Part shown: positions 9,041 to 18,647 of the stretch, piece by piece
Layout of the letters: each line of letters opens with the position of its first letter
Position numbering within the stretch: the stretch's first letter is position 1
Source: an uncultured Methylocystaceae bacterium
GTDB lineage: Bacteria > Pseudomonadota > Alphaproteobacteria > Rhizobiales > Beijerinckiaceae
Reading direction: 5' to 3'
Length of the DNA: 64,000 nt
Assembly: GCA_903870245.1 (NCBI GenBank)
Contig: CAIQCB010000052.1
Location: forward strand, 1-64,000
Notes under the pieces: generated by a model
The model's input: the letters and a program-made list of their open reading frames with translations, nothing else
What the model was told of the DNA's origin: nothing
The model's database searches: none
Translations under genes and position numbers: made by a program

Positions 9041-9233
9041 TTTAAAGCTCCCTGATAGCGCTTTCCTGCGCTGATTGAGGTAAGCTTAGATTTACGTAAA
9101 GGCAGGCGATTGCTCCAGGTCGCCTGACGCCAATCGAAATTCAATTTTCGCCATACATTAAACGTTTCAGTAAATTGATCGCCGTCGCTCAATTCATACC
9201 TATCAAAGTTTCCGCAGCAGCTTCATGATTTAT
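9041..9233. other. Leader region of the small membrane peptide
   Basis: This AT-rich stretch lies between the dabA terminator and the small ORF. It holds a 7-bp perfect hairpin (CAGGCGA at 9103-9109 with TCGCCTG at 9120-9126). The promoter of the small ORF presumably lies here, but no element is clear enough to call. Confidence 0.3.
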
Positions 9234-9260
9234 GAAAAAAAGCGCCCTGTTCAGGCGCTT
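9234..9260 (-). terminator. Intrinsic terminator of dabB-dabA
   Basis: Read on minus, AAGCGCC, a seven-base loop and GGCGCTT are followed by a run of seven T (the A-run at 9234-9240 on plus). It lies about 80 bases beyond the dabA stop. A second stem (9297-9306 with 9317-9326) lies between the stop and this terminator. Confidence 0.75.
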
Positions 9261-9342
9261 ATAATGGAATAACTCACCTGTCTGCTTAATAAAGGATAAC
9301 GCGCGCTGCACATCTGGCGTGCGTTAACCTTATTTTTTCACG

Positions 9343-11904
9343 TCAGGCGGCGATATCGGGTCTTGAGACTTCGACCCATTGCCCTGCTTCGCGCCGGCGA
9401 CTTAGAGCGCCATCGCTCCGCAGCGCGTGAAGATGGACCCAGCCGTTATTGACCAAATCGCGCACGTTGGGATGTCGATCAAGGATGCGATCCATAGACG
9501 CCTCGGGGGCCTCAATGACGACGTTGAGACGCAATGGCTCGTGCACGAAGCGCGCGCCATCGTGAACGGATTGCAATGGCAGACCTGTGCGCAAATCGCC
9601 GCCATTGCCTTCAAGCACGCCAATCAGACCCACGACATTGTGCAACGTCTTGTTGCCGCTGCCGAACACCTTGTTGTTGGTTGTCGATGCGAAATATTGC
9701 AGATTGATCCAGCTCGCGACAACCATCGGCGCCGTCATGATCAGTTCGAGAACTTTCTCGCCTTCGTCCTGGCTATGTTCGTAGCTGTGCAGGAAGGCGC
9801 GGCCCCCGAGGTCGAGCCCGGATGTCCGCGCGCGCGGCGCGGCGATGAAGGCGGCGTTGCCGGCAAGACCCCATTCAGGGCGGACCTGTGACCAGTCGCG
9901 ACTGCGCGAGACGATCTTGCGACGCGAGTCTGCACCCTTTTCAATGCCAAGCAGCGTTGCGCGTTCGAGACGCGCCAGCTCCGCCGCGTCGGCGAGGCGC
10001 AGTTTAAGGGCTGCGATATCCGGGCGATGCGAGTCCGGCGCCGCGGCTTCGTCGAAGATCTCCACTTCATCCGTCGTCGTGTCGTGAAGACCGGAGAGGA
10101 ACCATGTGTCTTCCGGAATATCGATGTTCTTCTCTCTCAATCCGTCGCGCACGCCGGGATCGTTCATCACCGCAGCCGCGAGACGGGCGTTGGCTTCGCC
10201 GGTATGACCGCCACAGGCGCCGCAATCCAGTCCCGAGGCATGGGGGTTATTCACGGTTGTCGACCCATGTCCGGCAAGTAGAACGACTCGGGCTGAGACT
10301 TTGGTCATCGACATCGCCTTTAGCACCGCTTCAGCCATGGCGAGGCGCTGTTCCGGCGTCAGACCGGTTTGCCTGTCGCCAAGTTGACGCGTTTCGAGTC
10401 TCGGTCCGATTCTTGGAATGATGTCCGCATCGAGCCCATCGAAAACGGGATCTGGCGCCGGACGGGTAAGGCCAAGACTGTCCGAGACGATCTTGAATGC
10501 GTAGGTTAAACCAACCGTCTCGACAAAGGCGAAGGAGGAGACGGCGGAGAGCTTGAACGCCTTCCAGGCTTTGACCGCCCTGCGTCTCAGCAGGCGAAGA
10601 TCCAGGATGCGCGTTTCCTCAACCTCGGTCGCGTCCGCCACCGCTTCGCAAACAGTGAAGGCCGGACGCAGAAGTACTGGACACTGCGCGCCGCCACGCG
10701 TCTGACCGATCGGAACGAATTCGATCGGAAAGCCGAAAAATCCTGCGAAACCCACTGTCTCGGCCTCCGGCCAGACGGTCTCAAGAGCGCGTCGGAATAT
10801 TTCGGAGCGCACGTCGATACAGAAGGCCGCCTGCACCGCCGGGCGGGAAGCGACGCGCGACCGCGGCGGTTGAAACCCGGGCGAGGAGAGGCGTGCGTAG
10901 AACTTGTGTTGAAAGGCGATCTCGTAGGCCTCATGTAAAATAAGATCGATTGTCAGATCACGGTCATCGTTCAGACGATTATCGAAGGGCGTCGATGCTG
11001 CTTCGGCCATCGCTTTCGCCCAGGCCGCGTGAAAGGCGACGTCGTTGCGACCCTGGAACAATCCATATCCATAGGCGACGCGGATGGCGAGCAATTCGAT
11101 CAGCGTGTCGTTTTTCTGTCCGTAGAGTTCGGAATTCCAGACAAGATAGCGCGCGTAAGCCGCCCAGCCGCCAATATCAAGTAGGGTGCGATGCAGGTAA
11201 TCCTCGACCGCACGCGCCGGGATCGCAAGCTTTGCGGCAATCGTCTGAATGGCGTCAATCGGGTCCTCGGGAAGCGACAGCACAGTCTCGCGAAATCCCC
11301 TGACGCCCATCGCCTCTGCGCCGAGATCGTAGCGCGCCCATCGCCGCCAGGCGGCGTAAGGCGAGAGATTTCGTTGCGGCATACGCCAGCTTGCCTGTCC
11401 TTCATCGAAATAAGCTGCGCACCATTTCGATATTTCCTCGATCATAAAACCAACGAGAGAAGCCTGCCGATCCCCATCGGCCAGAGAGTCGAGAATCTCC
11501 GCCACCGTCGAGACAACGGCCGGCGGACGAATTCTCGACGCCGGCTCCTCCAGAGCGGCGCGTTTGAGTTCAGCGACGCCAGATGGACGCTCAAAATCCA
11601 CAGGAGACTGCTGCAGGGCCGCCTCAAGCGCTGCGTCGTCGATAACGCCGCTATGAAGCGCTTGTCTGTAGAAGCTGCGCGGCATCAGCATATCGACATT
11701 GGCGACGCGTTTCAGGGTCGCGGCGGTTGCGCCGAAGGGCTGATTTGAGAAGCCAAGAAATGGATTGACGGCGACGAAGTGCTTGAGCGGCCAGAGCGGC
11801 GCGATTTTGCCGCAGGCCGCCGCGATGGCGGCTTCAATATCCCGTCTTTTCACTTCGGCGGAACCGGCGGGAACGGTCGTGGGGAGCTTCAATGGGGCGT
11901 TCAT
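9343..11904 (-). CDS. dabA: DabA, inorganic-carbon pump carbonic-anhydrase-like subunit
   Basis: This 853-residue DUF2309/UPF0753 protein is the cytoplasmic subunit of the DAB pump, which with DabB traps CO2 as bicarbonate at the expense of the proton gradient. The zinc and catalytic set of DabA is present: Cys362 and Asp364 in FCIDVRSE, His546 in LLAGHGSTT and Cys561 in GLDCGACGG. The 15-residue His-Cys spacing matches the characterised Halothiobacillus enzyme. ATG 11904 is chosen because AAGGA precedes it and it lies 19 bases after the dabB stop. The open frame extends further upstream only through dabB. In a phototroph it would supply carbon for autotrophy. Confidence 0.88.
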   Translation of the reverse strand: MNAPLKLPTTVPAGSAEVKRRDIEAAIAAACGKIAPLWPLKHFVAVNPFLGFSNQPFGATAATLKRVANVDMLMPRSFYRQALHSGVIDDAALEAALQQSPVDFERPSGVAELKRAALEEPASRIRPPAVVSTVAEILDSLADGDRQASLVGFMIEEISKWCAAYFDEGQASWRMPQRNLSPYAAWRRWARYDLGAEAMGVRGFRETVLSLPEDPIDAIQTIAAKLAIPARAVEDYLHRTLLDIGGWAAYARYLVWNSELYGQKNDTLIELLAIRVAYGYGLFQGRNDVAFHAAWAKAMAEAASTPFDNRLNDDRDLTIDLILHEAYEIAFQHKFYARLSSPGFQPPRSRVASRPAVQAAFCIDVRSEIFRRALETVWPEAETVGFAGFFGFPIEFVPIGQTRGGAQCPVLLRPAFTVCEAVADATEVEETRILDLRLLRRRAVKAWKAFKLSAVSSFAFVETVGLTYAFKIVSDSLGLTRPAPDPVFDGLDADIIPRIGPRLETRQLGDRQTGLTPEQRLAMAEAVLKAMSMTKVSARVVLLAGHGSTTVNNPHASGLDCGACGGHTGEANARLAAAVMNDPGVRDGLREKNIDIPEDTWFLSGLHDTTTDEVEIFDEAAAPDSHRPDIAALKLRLADAAELARLERATLLGIEKGADSRRKIVSRSRDWSQVRPEWGLAGNAAFIAAPRARTSGLDLGGRAFLHSYEHSQDEGEKVLELIMTAPMVVASWINLQYFASTTNNKVFGSGNKTLHNVVGLIGVLEGNGGDLRTGLPLQSVHDGARFVHEPLRLNVVIEAPEASMDRILDRHPNVRDLVNNGWVHLHALRSDGALSRRREAGQWVEVSRPDIAA

Positions 11905-11923
11905 CTGACGATCCTTCATGCGA

Positions 11924-13513
11924 TCAAAGAGAGGAGACGGCGGCGCGACGCGGCCAGACTCTGAGCATCGCGCGGTTGGCGAGCGTATTGAGATAAAGAC
12001 CCTGGGATAGATGGACGTACACAGCCTGCCAGAAGGGAGAGGTCGCATGCCTCGCCATGATGCTCTGGAAGAGGGTCACGGCCCCGAAGGACAAGATGAC
12101 AACGAGAACGATCGCCAAATCTTCGACGTCTCGCAGCTGCAGGGCCTTGGGTAGACTATCCGCAACCAGCCATTCTACGACGCCATGCAGCGTGAAGAAG
12201 GAGGCTGCGATAAGCACCGACATGCCGATCGCCCTGGCCAAAACATATGTCTTCGTCGTTTCGTCGAAGGCGTTGGCGATCAAATGCGCAAGGCTCATGA
12301 GCAATATCGCGCCAAGAGTCGCCGCGCCGGGATTTTCGATCATGCCCGCATGCATCAGACCGCCCACGGCGAAAGCAACAGGAGCCGCTGCTGCGAGCAC
12401 CAGCGCGAAACGCGCTGGATGTGGCTGACCGCCAGGACTGGGCGTCCAGGAAGCCCGCGCTAGATCGATCACGCTACCGGAGCTAAGAAAAGCGTGAGCT
12501 TTGTAAAGCGAATGAGCCAGTATGTGCAGCAGTGCTGCTGCAAAGGCGCCCAGTCCGCATTCCAGCATCATGAATCCCATTTGGGCGATCGTCGAATAGG
12601 CGAGCGCAACTTTTACAGAGGTCTGGGTGAGCATGACGACGGAACCGAACAGCGCCGTCGCGCCGCCGACGAGCGAGAGAAGATGAAGCGCGCTCTCCGA
12701 GGGCGCGACGATGTCGGCCAGTCGCAGCACCAGAAATCCGCCCGCATTGATGACGCCGGCGTGCAAAAGCGCCGAAACAGGCGTCGGCGTCTCCATCACC
12801 TCCACGAGCCAGCCATGGAAAGGCAACTGCGCGGATTTAAGAAGCGCAGCGATGACGATGAAAATCGCCGGTAAGGTCAAGCTAAACGCCTGTCCCGCGG
12901 CCGCGGCCGTTCGGGCGGCGGTGAAAAGCTCTGGAAAGGCCAATGTGCCGAAACTCGACCAAAGGCTCGACGCCGCGCAAAAAAGGAAGAATTCACTGAG
13001 CCTGCTGGCGATGAATTTCTTTTTGGCGGCTAGCTGCGCCGCCGGACGTTCGGGGTAAAAAAGCAGGAGGGCGTTGAGTCCGAGGCTGGTTGCAATCCAG
13101 GCGATGATCAGGAAAGCCAAATTCCCGGCTGAAATGATGGCGAGCACGGAGGCGAGCGTGAAAGCCAGCCCCTTATAAAACGCGCCCTGACCGGGATCGC
13201 CGTGGAGGTAGTTGCGGCTGTAAAGAAGGACGATCACGCCGATGAAGGAGACCAGTGTGAACATCGCCGCCGAAAGCGCATCGAAGTAAAGGCTGGCGCC
13301 AATTCCGGCGAAACCCGCCACTTGCGTCCATACAGGGCCATGTATCGCAACCGCGACGTCCACAACAAATGCAACCAACAGACTGAGAATGCCGGCGCAC
13401 AGACCGGCGGTCGAGATCAGGCGGGGATGGGCAGCCGCCAGACGGCCCGGCGTCATGCTGACGGCGAGAAGCCCGCCTGGGGCCAGAAGGGTCAACCAGG
13501 TGAGAGGATGCAT
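11924..13513 (-). CDS. dabB: DabB, NuoL-like membrane subunit of the carbon pump
   Basis: This 529-residue, strongly hydrophobic protein belongs to the NADH-quinone oxidoreductase subunit 5/MrpA family. It has the antiporter-type core (LPFHGWLVEVMETPTPVSAL, then HAGVINAGGF, and AHSLYKAHAFLSSG), including the conserved Glu and Lys/His proton-path residues. Pairing with dabA, rather than nuo or mrp genes, identifies it as DabB, which couples cation flux to DabA. ATG 13513 has AGGAG seven bases upstream. An in-frame TTG at 13531 is less likely. It is transcribed divergently from a LysR gene across an AT-rich 102-base promoter region. Confidence 0.85.
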   Translation of the reverse strand: MHPLTWLTLLAPGGLLAVSMTPGRLAAAHPRLISTAGLCAGILSLLVAFVVDVAVAIHGPVWTQVAGFAGIGASLYFDALSAAMFTLVSFIGVIVLLYSRNYLHGDPGQGAFYKGLAFTLASVLAIISAGNLAFLIIAWIATSLGLNALLLFYPERPAAQLAAKKKFIASRLSEFFLFCAASSLWSSFGTLAFPELFTAARTAAAAGQAFSLTLPAIFIVIAALLKSAQLPFHGWLVEVMETPTPVSALLHAGVINAGGFLVLRLADIVAPSESALHLLSLVGGATALFGSVVMLTQTSVKVALAYSTIAQMGFMMLECGLGAFAAALLHILAHSLYKAHAFLSSGSVIDLARASWTPSPGGQPHPARFALVLAAAAPVAFAVGGLMHAGMIENPGAATLGAILLMSLAHLIANAFDETTKTYVLARAIGMSVLIAASFFTLHGVVEWLVADSLPKALQLRDVEDLAIVLVVILSFGAVTLFQSIMARHATSPFWQAVYVHLSQGLYLNTLANRAMLRVWPRRAAVSSL

Positions 13514-13593
13514 TCGCAGATCTCCTGACAATTCGATCGCCGGAGACTAGGAGGATTTAATTATTTAATAAAATTCAAATATTGATAATTTCT

Positions 13594-13610
13594 GTTCTAT
13601 AAAATAGAAC
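13594..13610. promoter_or_regulatory. Palindromic LysR-type operator
   Basis: GTTCTAT-AAA-ATAGAAC is a perfect 7+3+7 inverted repeat containing the T-N11-A core of LysR sites. It lies five bases before the LysR start codon and about 80 bases before dabB, the usual place for autoregulation plus activation of the divergent target. The surrounding 13555-13615 is very AT-rich. Confidence 0.6.
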
Positions 13611-13615
13611 AAGGC

Positions 13616-14500
13616 ATGGCCTATCTGAATTATCATCACCTGCGATATTTCTGGGCGATCGCCAATGAAGGCAGCCTGACCCGCGCTGCGCGTCGGCTGA
13701 ACGTGTCACCCTCTTCCCTGTCGATTCAGCTGAAAGCCCTGGAGGAGCAACTTGGACAGAACCTGTTCGAGCGCCGCGGCCGCACCCTGCAATTGACCGA
13801 GGCGGGCCGGATCGCTCTTGGTTATTCAAACGCCCTGTTCAAATTGGGCGATGAGTTTCTCAGCACGGTGAAGGGACTCGGGCCAGACAAGCGACAGGTG
13901 CTTCGCGTCGGCGCAGTTTCGACGCTTTCACGCAATTTTCAGATCGAATTCCTGCGGCCTCTGCTCGGCCGCAGCGATGTTGAGGTAATCATCCAGTCGG
14001 GCGCCTTTCCTGACCTGCTCTCCCGGCTGCGTGATCACAACCTCGATATTGTCCTGGCGAACCAACCGGCCATACAGGATCAGGATGAAGACTGGCAGAG
14101 CGCGCTCATCGCCGAACAATCAGTTAGCCTCATTGGCGTCCCGGCCCTGAAAAAGGGCAAATTCAGTTTTCCCGCAGATTTGACCCGAATATCGGTCGCG
14201 GTTCCCGGCCGGGGCAGCGGCATTCGCGCCGCATTCGAGAGGCTACTTGAGTTTCACGAGACTCAACCGGGATTCATCGCGGAGGTCGACGACATGGCCA
14301 TGCTCAGATTAATCGCTCGAGAAGGGTTTTCGCTCGTACTGGCGCCGCCTGTCGTCGTGGTGGACGAACTCGCCAACGGCTCGCTCGTTGAGTATTGCAC
14401 CTTACCCGAGATCAGGGAGACCTTCTACGCCATCACGCGCCGCCGTCAGTTCCCGAGACCACTTCTGCAAGAGCTAAACCTGCATCAGATGCGCGCCTGA
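13616..14500 (+). CDS. NhaR-like LysR transcriptional regulator
   Basis: This 294-residue LTTR has an N-terminal winged HTH (LNYHHLRYFWAIANEGSLTR, then AARRLNVSPSSLSIQLKALE) and a substrate-binding domain after about residue 90. The LNYHHLRYFW opening is typical of the NhaR branch rather than CbbR. It is divergent from dabB-dabA and most likely controls them. The effector is unknown; ions, pH or inorganic carbon are guesses. ATG 13616 has only a weak AAGG close by. Confidence 0.8.
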   Translation: MAYLNYHHLRYFWAIANEGSLTRAARRLNVSPSSLSIQLKALEEQLGQNLFERRGRTLQLTEAGRIALGYSNALFKLGDEFLSTVKGLGPDKRQVLRVGAVSTLSRNFQIEFLRPLLGRSDVEVIIQSGAFPDLLSRLRDHNLDIVLANQPAIQDQDEDWQSALIAEQSVSLIGVPALKKGKFSFPADLTRISVAVPGRGSGIRAAFERLLEFHETQPGFIAEVDDMAMLRLIAREGFSLVLAPPVVVVDELANGSLVEYCTLPEIRETFYAITRRRQFPRPLLQELNLHQMRA

Positions 14501-14508
14501 ACGCCTGG

Positions 14509-15825
14509 TTATTCCGCAGCTTTTTTCATATCGACATAAGAGCAATGCCCCTGCGCGGCGGACGGGCGGGGCCGCAGGGGGATCACGGCGGACTCGGTAA
14601 AGGGCAAGGAGAGCGTAGACCATACGTCGACCATAGCCTCGACCAGTTCCGCAACATGTTCCTCGTCATGGCGAGGCGTGGGCGTGATCCGCAGGCGTTC
14701 CGTTCCAACCGCCACAGTCGGATAGTTGATTGGCTGGATGTAGATCGCATGACGTTGCAGAAGCAGATCGCTGGCGGCCCGGCAACGCTCCGCGTCGCCG
14801 ACCATGACCGGCACGATGTGGGAGGGATTGTCCATCACCGGCAGGCCGGCGGCGCGCAAGGCGTGCTTGGTAAGCAGCGCCATGTGCTGATGTCTGGCCC
14901 TTTCCTCGACCGAGTGCTTGAGATGGCGCACGGCGGCGCGGGCGCAGGCCGCAACCATCGGCGGAAGCGTTGTGGTAAAAATGAATTGCGGGGCGTAACT
15001 GCGCACGGCGTCAATGATCGCCGGACTGGCGGCGATATAACCGCCGAGCGCTCCATAGCCCTTGGCGAGCGTGCCTTCGATCACATCGATCCGACTTTCG
15101 AGGCCCTCGCGTTGACAGATGCCTCCGCCACGCGCGCCATACATGCCAACGGCGTGCACTTCGTCAACATAGGTCAGGGCGTTGTATTTCTCGGCAAGAG
15201 CGACGATCTCCGCCACGGGAGCGATATCGCCGTCCATGGAGTAGAGACTTTCGAAAACGATCAGTTTGGCGCGGTCTTCGCCGGCGGTCTTGAGAAGCTC
15301 CTCAAGATGTCCGACGTCGTTGTGACGCCAGATCCATCTTTCGCATCCCGACCGTCGTACGCCTTCGATCATGGAGTTATGATTCAGCGCATCGGAGAGG
15401 ATCAAACAATTCGGCAACAGAGAGGCGATCGTCGAGATGCCGGCGAGATTCGAGATCCATCCCGATGTGAACACCAGCGCCGCAGCCTTTCCATGGAGAT
15501 CGGCCAGTTCAGCCTCCAGTTCGACGATCGGATTATGGGTTCCCGAGATATTACGGGTGCCCCCCGCCCCGGCGCCATGACGATCAAGAGCCTCGCGCGC
15601 GGCGGTTAGCGTGGCATGGTGTCCGCCCATGCCCAGATAATCGTTGGAGCACCAGATAGTTACTTCGCGCGGAGAATGCTCCTCGCCCTCCGGTCGCCAC
15701 AGCGCCTGCGGAAATCGCGCCGCGTCGCGTTCCAGATTGGCGAAAACCCGATAACGGTTCTCCTGTTTCAATCGCGCGATCGCCGCATCGAAGTGCCGAT
15801 CGTAGGACAATGTCATCGGGTTCAT
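14509..15825 (-). CDS. hemA: 5-Aminolevulinate synthase
   Basis: This 438-residue PLP enzyme condenses glycine and succinyl-CoA, the first step of tetrapyrrole synthesis by the C4 route. It has the expected N-terminus ([16 protein letters not shown]), substrate-binding [23 protein letters not shown], the [10 protein letters not shown] Asp that binds PLP, and the Schiff-base Lys in [17 protein letters not shown] 15825 has GGAG seven bases before it. It is the last gene of the long bchF-to-hemA operon, so precursor supply is co-regulated with bacteriochlorophyll synthesis. Confidence 0.95.
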   Translation of the reverse strand: MNPMTLSYDRHFDAAIARLKQENRYRVFANLERDAARFPQALWRPEGEEHSPREVTIWCSNDYLGMGGHHATLTAAREALDRHGAGAGGTRNISGTHNPIVELEAELADLHGKAAALVFTSGWISNLAGISTIASLLPNCLILSDALNHNSMIEGVRRSGCERWIWRHNDVGHLEELLKTAGEDRAKLIVFESLYSMDGDIAPVAEIVALAEKYNALTYVDEVHAVGMYGARGGGICQREGLESRIDVIEGTLAKGYGALGGYIAASPAIIDAVRSYAPQFIFTTTLPPMVAACARAAVRHLKHSVEERARHQHMALLTKHALRAAGLPVMDNPSHIVPVMVGDAERCRAASDLLLQRHAIYIQPINYPTVAVGTERLRITPTPRHDEEHVAELVEAMVDVWSTLSLPFTESAVIPLRPRPSAAQGHCSYVDMKKAAE

Positions 15826-15887
15826 AAGACGCTCCATCGCCTATTGTTCTTTTTCATCTCAGCGCCGGCGACTGCCTGGCGCTTGAC

Positions 15888-16721
15888 TCAGCTTGCGGCC
15901 CTCGTAGCCTCGATCACGGAAACACTCATCGTATCGACCTCTGGCCGATCGAGGCCTTTCGCCGTCTTTTCGTCCTTGATCCCCCATGACCAGAGGGCGT
16001 TCGCATGTAACGGCGCGACCAGGAACCAGTGCTCGAGAACAGCCAACGCCATCAACGTGGCCAGTATGGTGTAACCGACAAGCTGGAATGGCGTCGTCGC
16101 TCCAAGAGCCTGCTGCGCGACGGTCACTGTGACGACCGTCGAGGCGGTGACCGAGACCGGAAAGAAAAGATTCATTGGCCGCCGCCGCATGTAGGTGACG
16201 AGATAGCGCAAATGCGCCGGCAACAGTTCTTCGCTCAAATTTGGCGCGCCGAAAAAGAGATTGAGTTTTGCGCTGGTGTGCATCCACCACAGAATAAGAT
16301 AGGTCCACAGACCGATCTGGTTTGGCTGGCCCCAGGACATCCATAGCAAGGCCAGGGCGCAGATGATGATCGCAATTTCGTGATAAAGGCTTGTGCGCAC
16401 CGCCGCGACAAAGCGACCCCAGCCCTTCAATCGCTCAGGACAGGGCGAATGGTTGGGGCCGGTGATGAAACCCATGTAATAGCTGATCAACTGCCAGGCC
16501 CAGGCCATCAGCCCACAACAAAAGGCGCAATAGGCCGAGGCGGCGCTGGTTTCGCCGCGAGTCGACAACATGCCCCAGAACGCGATCAGCAAAAGCGCTG
16601 TTGCGCCGGCGAGACTCCAGCCGAAAGTGCGGCGCGAAAGTCCGTCGAGATATAAAATAACCCCGGTGCTTGCCCACCAGATCAACAGCGTCGCAATTAT
16701 CGGGGTCGCGTATACCAACAT
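15888..16721 (-). CDS. puhE: PuhE, photosynthetic complex assembly protein
   Basis: This is a 277-residue polytopic membrane protein of the DUF3623/PuhE family. It opens MLVYATPIIATLLIWWASTG and has about seven hydrophobic helices, with the family strings YMGFITGPNHSPCP and LNLFFGAPNLSEELLP. PuhE modulates reaction-centre/LH1 assembly in Rhodobacter. The start at 16721 follows GAGGGG. The frame is open further upstream but overlaps acsF. It lies between acsF and hemA, as in other alphaproteobacterial PGCs. Confidence 0.88.
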   Translation of the reverse strand: MLVYATPIIATLLIWWASTGVILYLDGLSRRTFGWSLAGATALLLIAFWGMLSTRGETSAASAYCAFCCGLMAWAWQLISYYMGFITGPNHSPCPERLKGWGRFVAAVRTSLYHEIAIIICALALLWMSWGQPNQIGLWTYLILWWMHTSAKLNLFFGAPNLSEELLPAHLRYLVTYMRRRPMNLFFPVSVTASTVVTVTVAQQALGATTPFQLVGYTILATLMALAVLEHWFLVAPLHANALWSWGIKDEKTAKGLDRPEVDTMSVSVIEATRAAS

Positions 16722-16731
16722 CAAACACCCC

Positions 16732-17793
16732 TCACCAAACAGGCGCAAGGCGGATTTCCGCCGGCAGCGCATTTGATTTCGCAGGCAGAAGATAAAGACG
16801 CGCAAAGGTGAGGGCCGCCATCGCCGCCAGCCCCGCCTGCTTGATGCGTCCAGCGACGCCGCCTTGCTCTTTGGCCTGAGCGATCGCGCGCTCAAGTTCG
16901 ACGAGGCGATCCAGCCCCACCTTGAAAGCGGGGTGATCGAGATCGAGCGTGATCGGAAATACCTGCTTCGATATCTCGGATGTCAAATGCAGGACCTTGA
17001 AGTCGTATTCGTCCGGATGAATACCCAGAGCCGCATGAAATGCCGGCCGACAATGATCGCGAACATACATCGTGGCGAAGACTGCAAGAAGGAAAAACTT
17101 GATCCAGTAGACGTTATAGCCCGAAATCAGCTTTGGATCGGCGCGCATCAACAACGCAAAAGCCTCTCCATGGCGGAATTCATCGTTGCACCACTTCTCG
17201 AACCATTTGAAGATCGGATGGAACCGCCGCTCCGGATGACACTCGAATTGACGATAGATGGTGATATAGCGCGCATATCCGATCTTCTCGGATAGATAGG
17301 TGGCGTAGAAAATGAATTTGGGCTTGAAGAAAGTGTATTTCTTGGTTTTGGTCAGAAAACTCAAATCGACGCCGATGCCGAAATCCTTCAAGGTGTCATT
17401 GATGAAGCCGGCATGGCGTGCTTCGTCCCGGCTCATATAGGCGAAAAGATTTTTCATGTCCTCGTTATGAGCGCGCTTTTTCATCTCGGCATAGAGCACG
17501 CAACCTGAGAATTCTGCGGTGATCGAACTGATAAGAAAATCACGAAACTCCTTGTCGAGCGTCTCTGGATAAACAAAATCCGCGTCAAATTCCTCCGTAC
17601 GCCGAAAGTGCTCGCTATTGGGGTCCGAGCGCATTTCCTCCATCAGAGCGTCCCATTCCTTGCGGACGGCGGAAACGTCTGTCTTGTCGAGTTCTTCAAA
17701 ATCCGTTGTGTAGAAACGCGGACTCAGAAGCGTGCTTTCCTGTGCGATACGGGTCGCCTCGGGAGAGACGTTATGTTTTAGGGGCGCAGTCAT
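16732..17793 (-). CDS. acsF: AcsF, aerobic Mg-protoporphyrin IX monomethyl ester cyclase
   Basis: This 353-residue ferritin-like di-iron oxygenase forms the isocyclic ring of bacteriochlorophyll using O2. The two iron-binding motifs are seen ([10 protein letters not shown] then DEARHAGF, and [11 protein letters not shown]). ATG 17793 overlaps the previous stop as ATGA. The O2-independent alternative, bchE, survives only as a 5' scrap at 43310 in this window, so AcsF is the only cyclase encoded here. Alphaproteobacterial AcsF usually needs the small subunit BciE or Ycf54-like partners; none is recognised by name here, but see the adjacent 103-residue ORF. Confidence 0.93.
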   Translation of the reverse strand: MTAPLKHNVSPEATRIAQESTLLSPRFYTTDFEELDKTDVSAVRKEWDALMEEMRSDPNSEHFRRTEEFDADFVYPETLDKEFRDFLISSITAEFSGCVLYAEMKKRAHNEDMKNLFAYMSRDEARHAGFINDTLKDFGIGVDLSFLTKTKKYTFFKPKFIFYATYLSEKIGYARYITIYRQFECHPERRFHPIFKWFEKWCNDEFRHGEAFALLMRADPKLISGYNVYWIKFFLLAVFATMYVRDHCRPAFHAALGIHPDEYDFKVLHLTSEISKQVFPITLDLDHPAFKVGLDRLVELERAIAQAKEQGGVAGRIKQAGLAAMAALTFARLYLLPAKSNALPAEIRLAPVW

Positions 17794-18101
17794 AACGCTC
17801 TCCTGTTCGTAAAGCTGACATCGTAGAGTTCGGTGAGTTCGAAGTTTCCGCAAAGGCGCGTCCAGAGCCTCTCTATCAGCCCGGCGCGAATGATGGTGGC
17901 GCGACGGGCAAGAGTGACACGATAACCGAAGGGTGTCTCCTTGGGGGCGTTTTGCACAAGAACGCGATCGCCGGGCCGGATCTCGAAGTCGCCGTCGATA
18001 ACGACATGCGCAAAGAGGCTTTCGGCGGTATGGCCGATTTCGACTGTGCAGGGCGCCTCGAAGGTTTGACGCAACAGCGGAAAAAACCAGTTCGTGCTCA
18101 T
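17790..18101 (-). CDS. Conserved PGC ORF between puhC and acsF, 103 aa
   Basis: This small soluble protein has no signal or membrane helix. It contains a beta-rich string ([20 protein letters not shown]) with a barrel-like look, followed by a basic segment and [13 protein letters not shown]. Its stop overlaps the acsF ATG, so translation is coupled. An ORF at this position is common in Hyphomicrobiales PGCs but has no established role known to me. Tight coupling suggests an AcsF- or Puh-associated function (inference). Confidence 0.7.
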   Translation of the reverse strand: MSTNWFFPLLRQTFEAPCTVEIGHTAESLFAHVVIDGDFEIRPGDRVLVQNAPKETPFGYRVTLARRATIIRAGLIERLWTRLCGNFELTELYDVSFTNRRAL

Positions 18102-18149
18102 AGCGTTCTCATCATATTTTGATGGCTTGCTTGATCTTATAACTTACGC

Positions 18150-18629
18150 TCAATGCTTGCGTCGCCTTTCGTCGAAAAGCTGCGCGAAGGCGCGCGCGTT
18201 ATCGGGTCCAAAGGCGTCGAGGTTCACGCGCCTGTTGGTTGTCGTGTCTTCAAGCGAGACAGTGCCGTCGTTCCAGCGTGTCAGCAGAAAGGGGGTTGTA
18301 GCGTCGAAATCTGCGCGGCGGCGCTCGCGAGCCAGCCCGCGTAATGTCGAACGAATGAACCCATATGTCCCCGGTTGCACGACAAAGACCTCACGATCGT
18401 CGCTGGCGTCGCGCACGGCGACCGAGCCGTCGGCTCGATCCTCGAAGCGCAGCGCAAAACGATCCACAGGGCTGGCCGCCGGCATGTGCAAGGTGCCGAC
18501 ATCGATCCGACGCGCCAGACCGGCCGTGAGAAGCGTGAACCCGACAAGTAACGCAGCGCCGAATAAAATCCCGCGCGGCACGCCATCATGATGGCCGCGT
18601 CGACGATCGCCTAAAGTTTCATGGCTCAT
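18150..18629 (-). CDS. puhC: PuhC, photosynthetic complex assembly protein
   Basis: This 159-residue protein has one N-terminal membrane helix (GILFGAALLVGFTLLTAGLA) and a periplasmic domain. The string DREVFVVQPGTYGFIRSTLRGLARERR is diagnostic for PuhC. The protein supports reaction-centre/LH1 organisation. It lies 19 bases downstream of puhB and just upstream of the 103-aa ORF. Confidence 0.85.
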   Translation of the reverse strand: MSHETLGDRRRGHHDGVPRGILFGAALLVGFTLLTAGLARRIDVGTLHMPAASPVDRFALRFEDRADGSVAVRDASDDREVFVVQPGTYGFIRSTLRGLARERRRADFDATTPFLLTRWNDGTVSLEDTTTNRRVNLDAFGPDNARAFAQLFDERRRKH

Positions 18630-18647
18630 GATGAACCCCTTTCTCGA

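Noticed and set aside
14395-15609. Plus-strand open frame of 404 codons opposite hemA
   Set aside because: It is a shadow of hemA, Arg/Gly/His-rich, starting inside the LysR gene.
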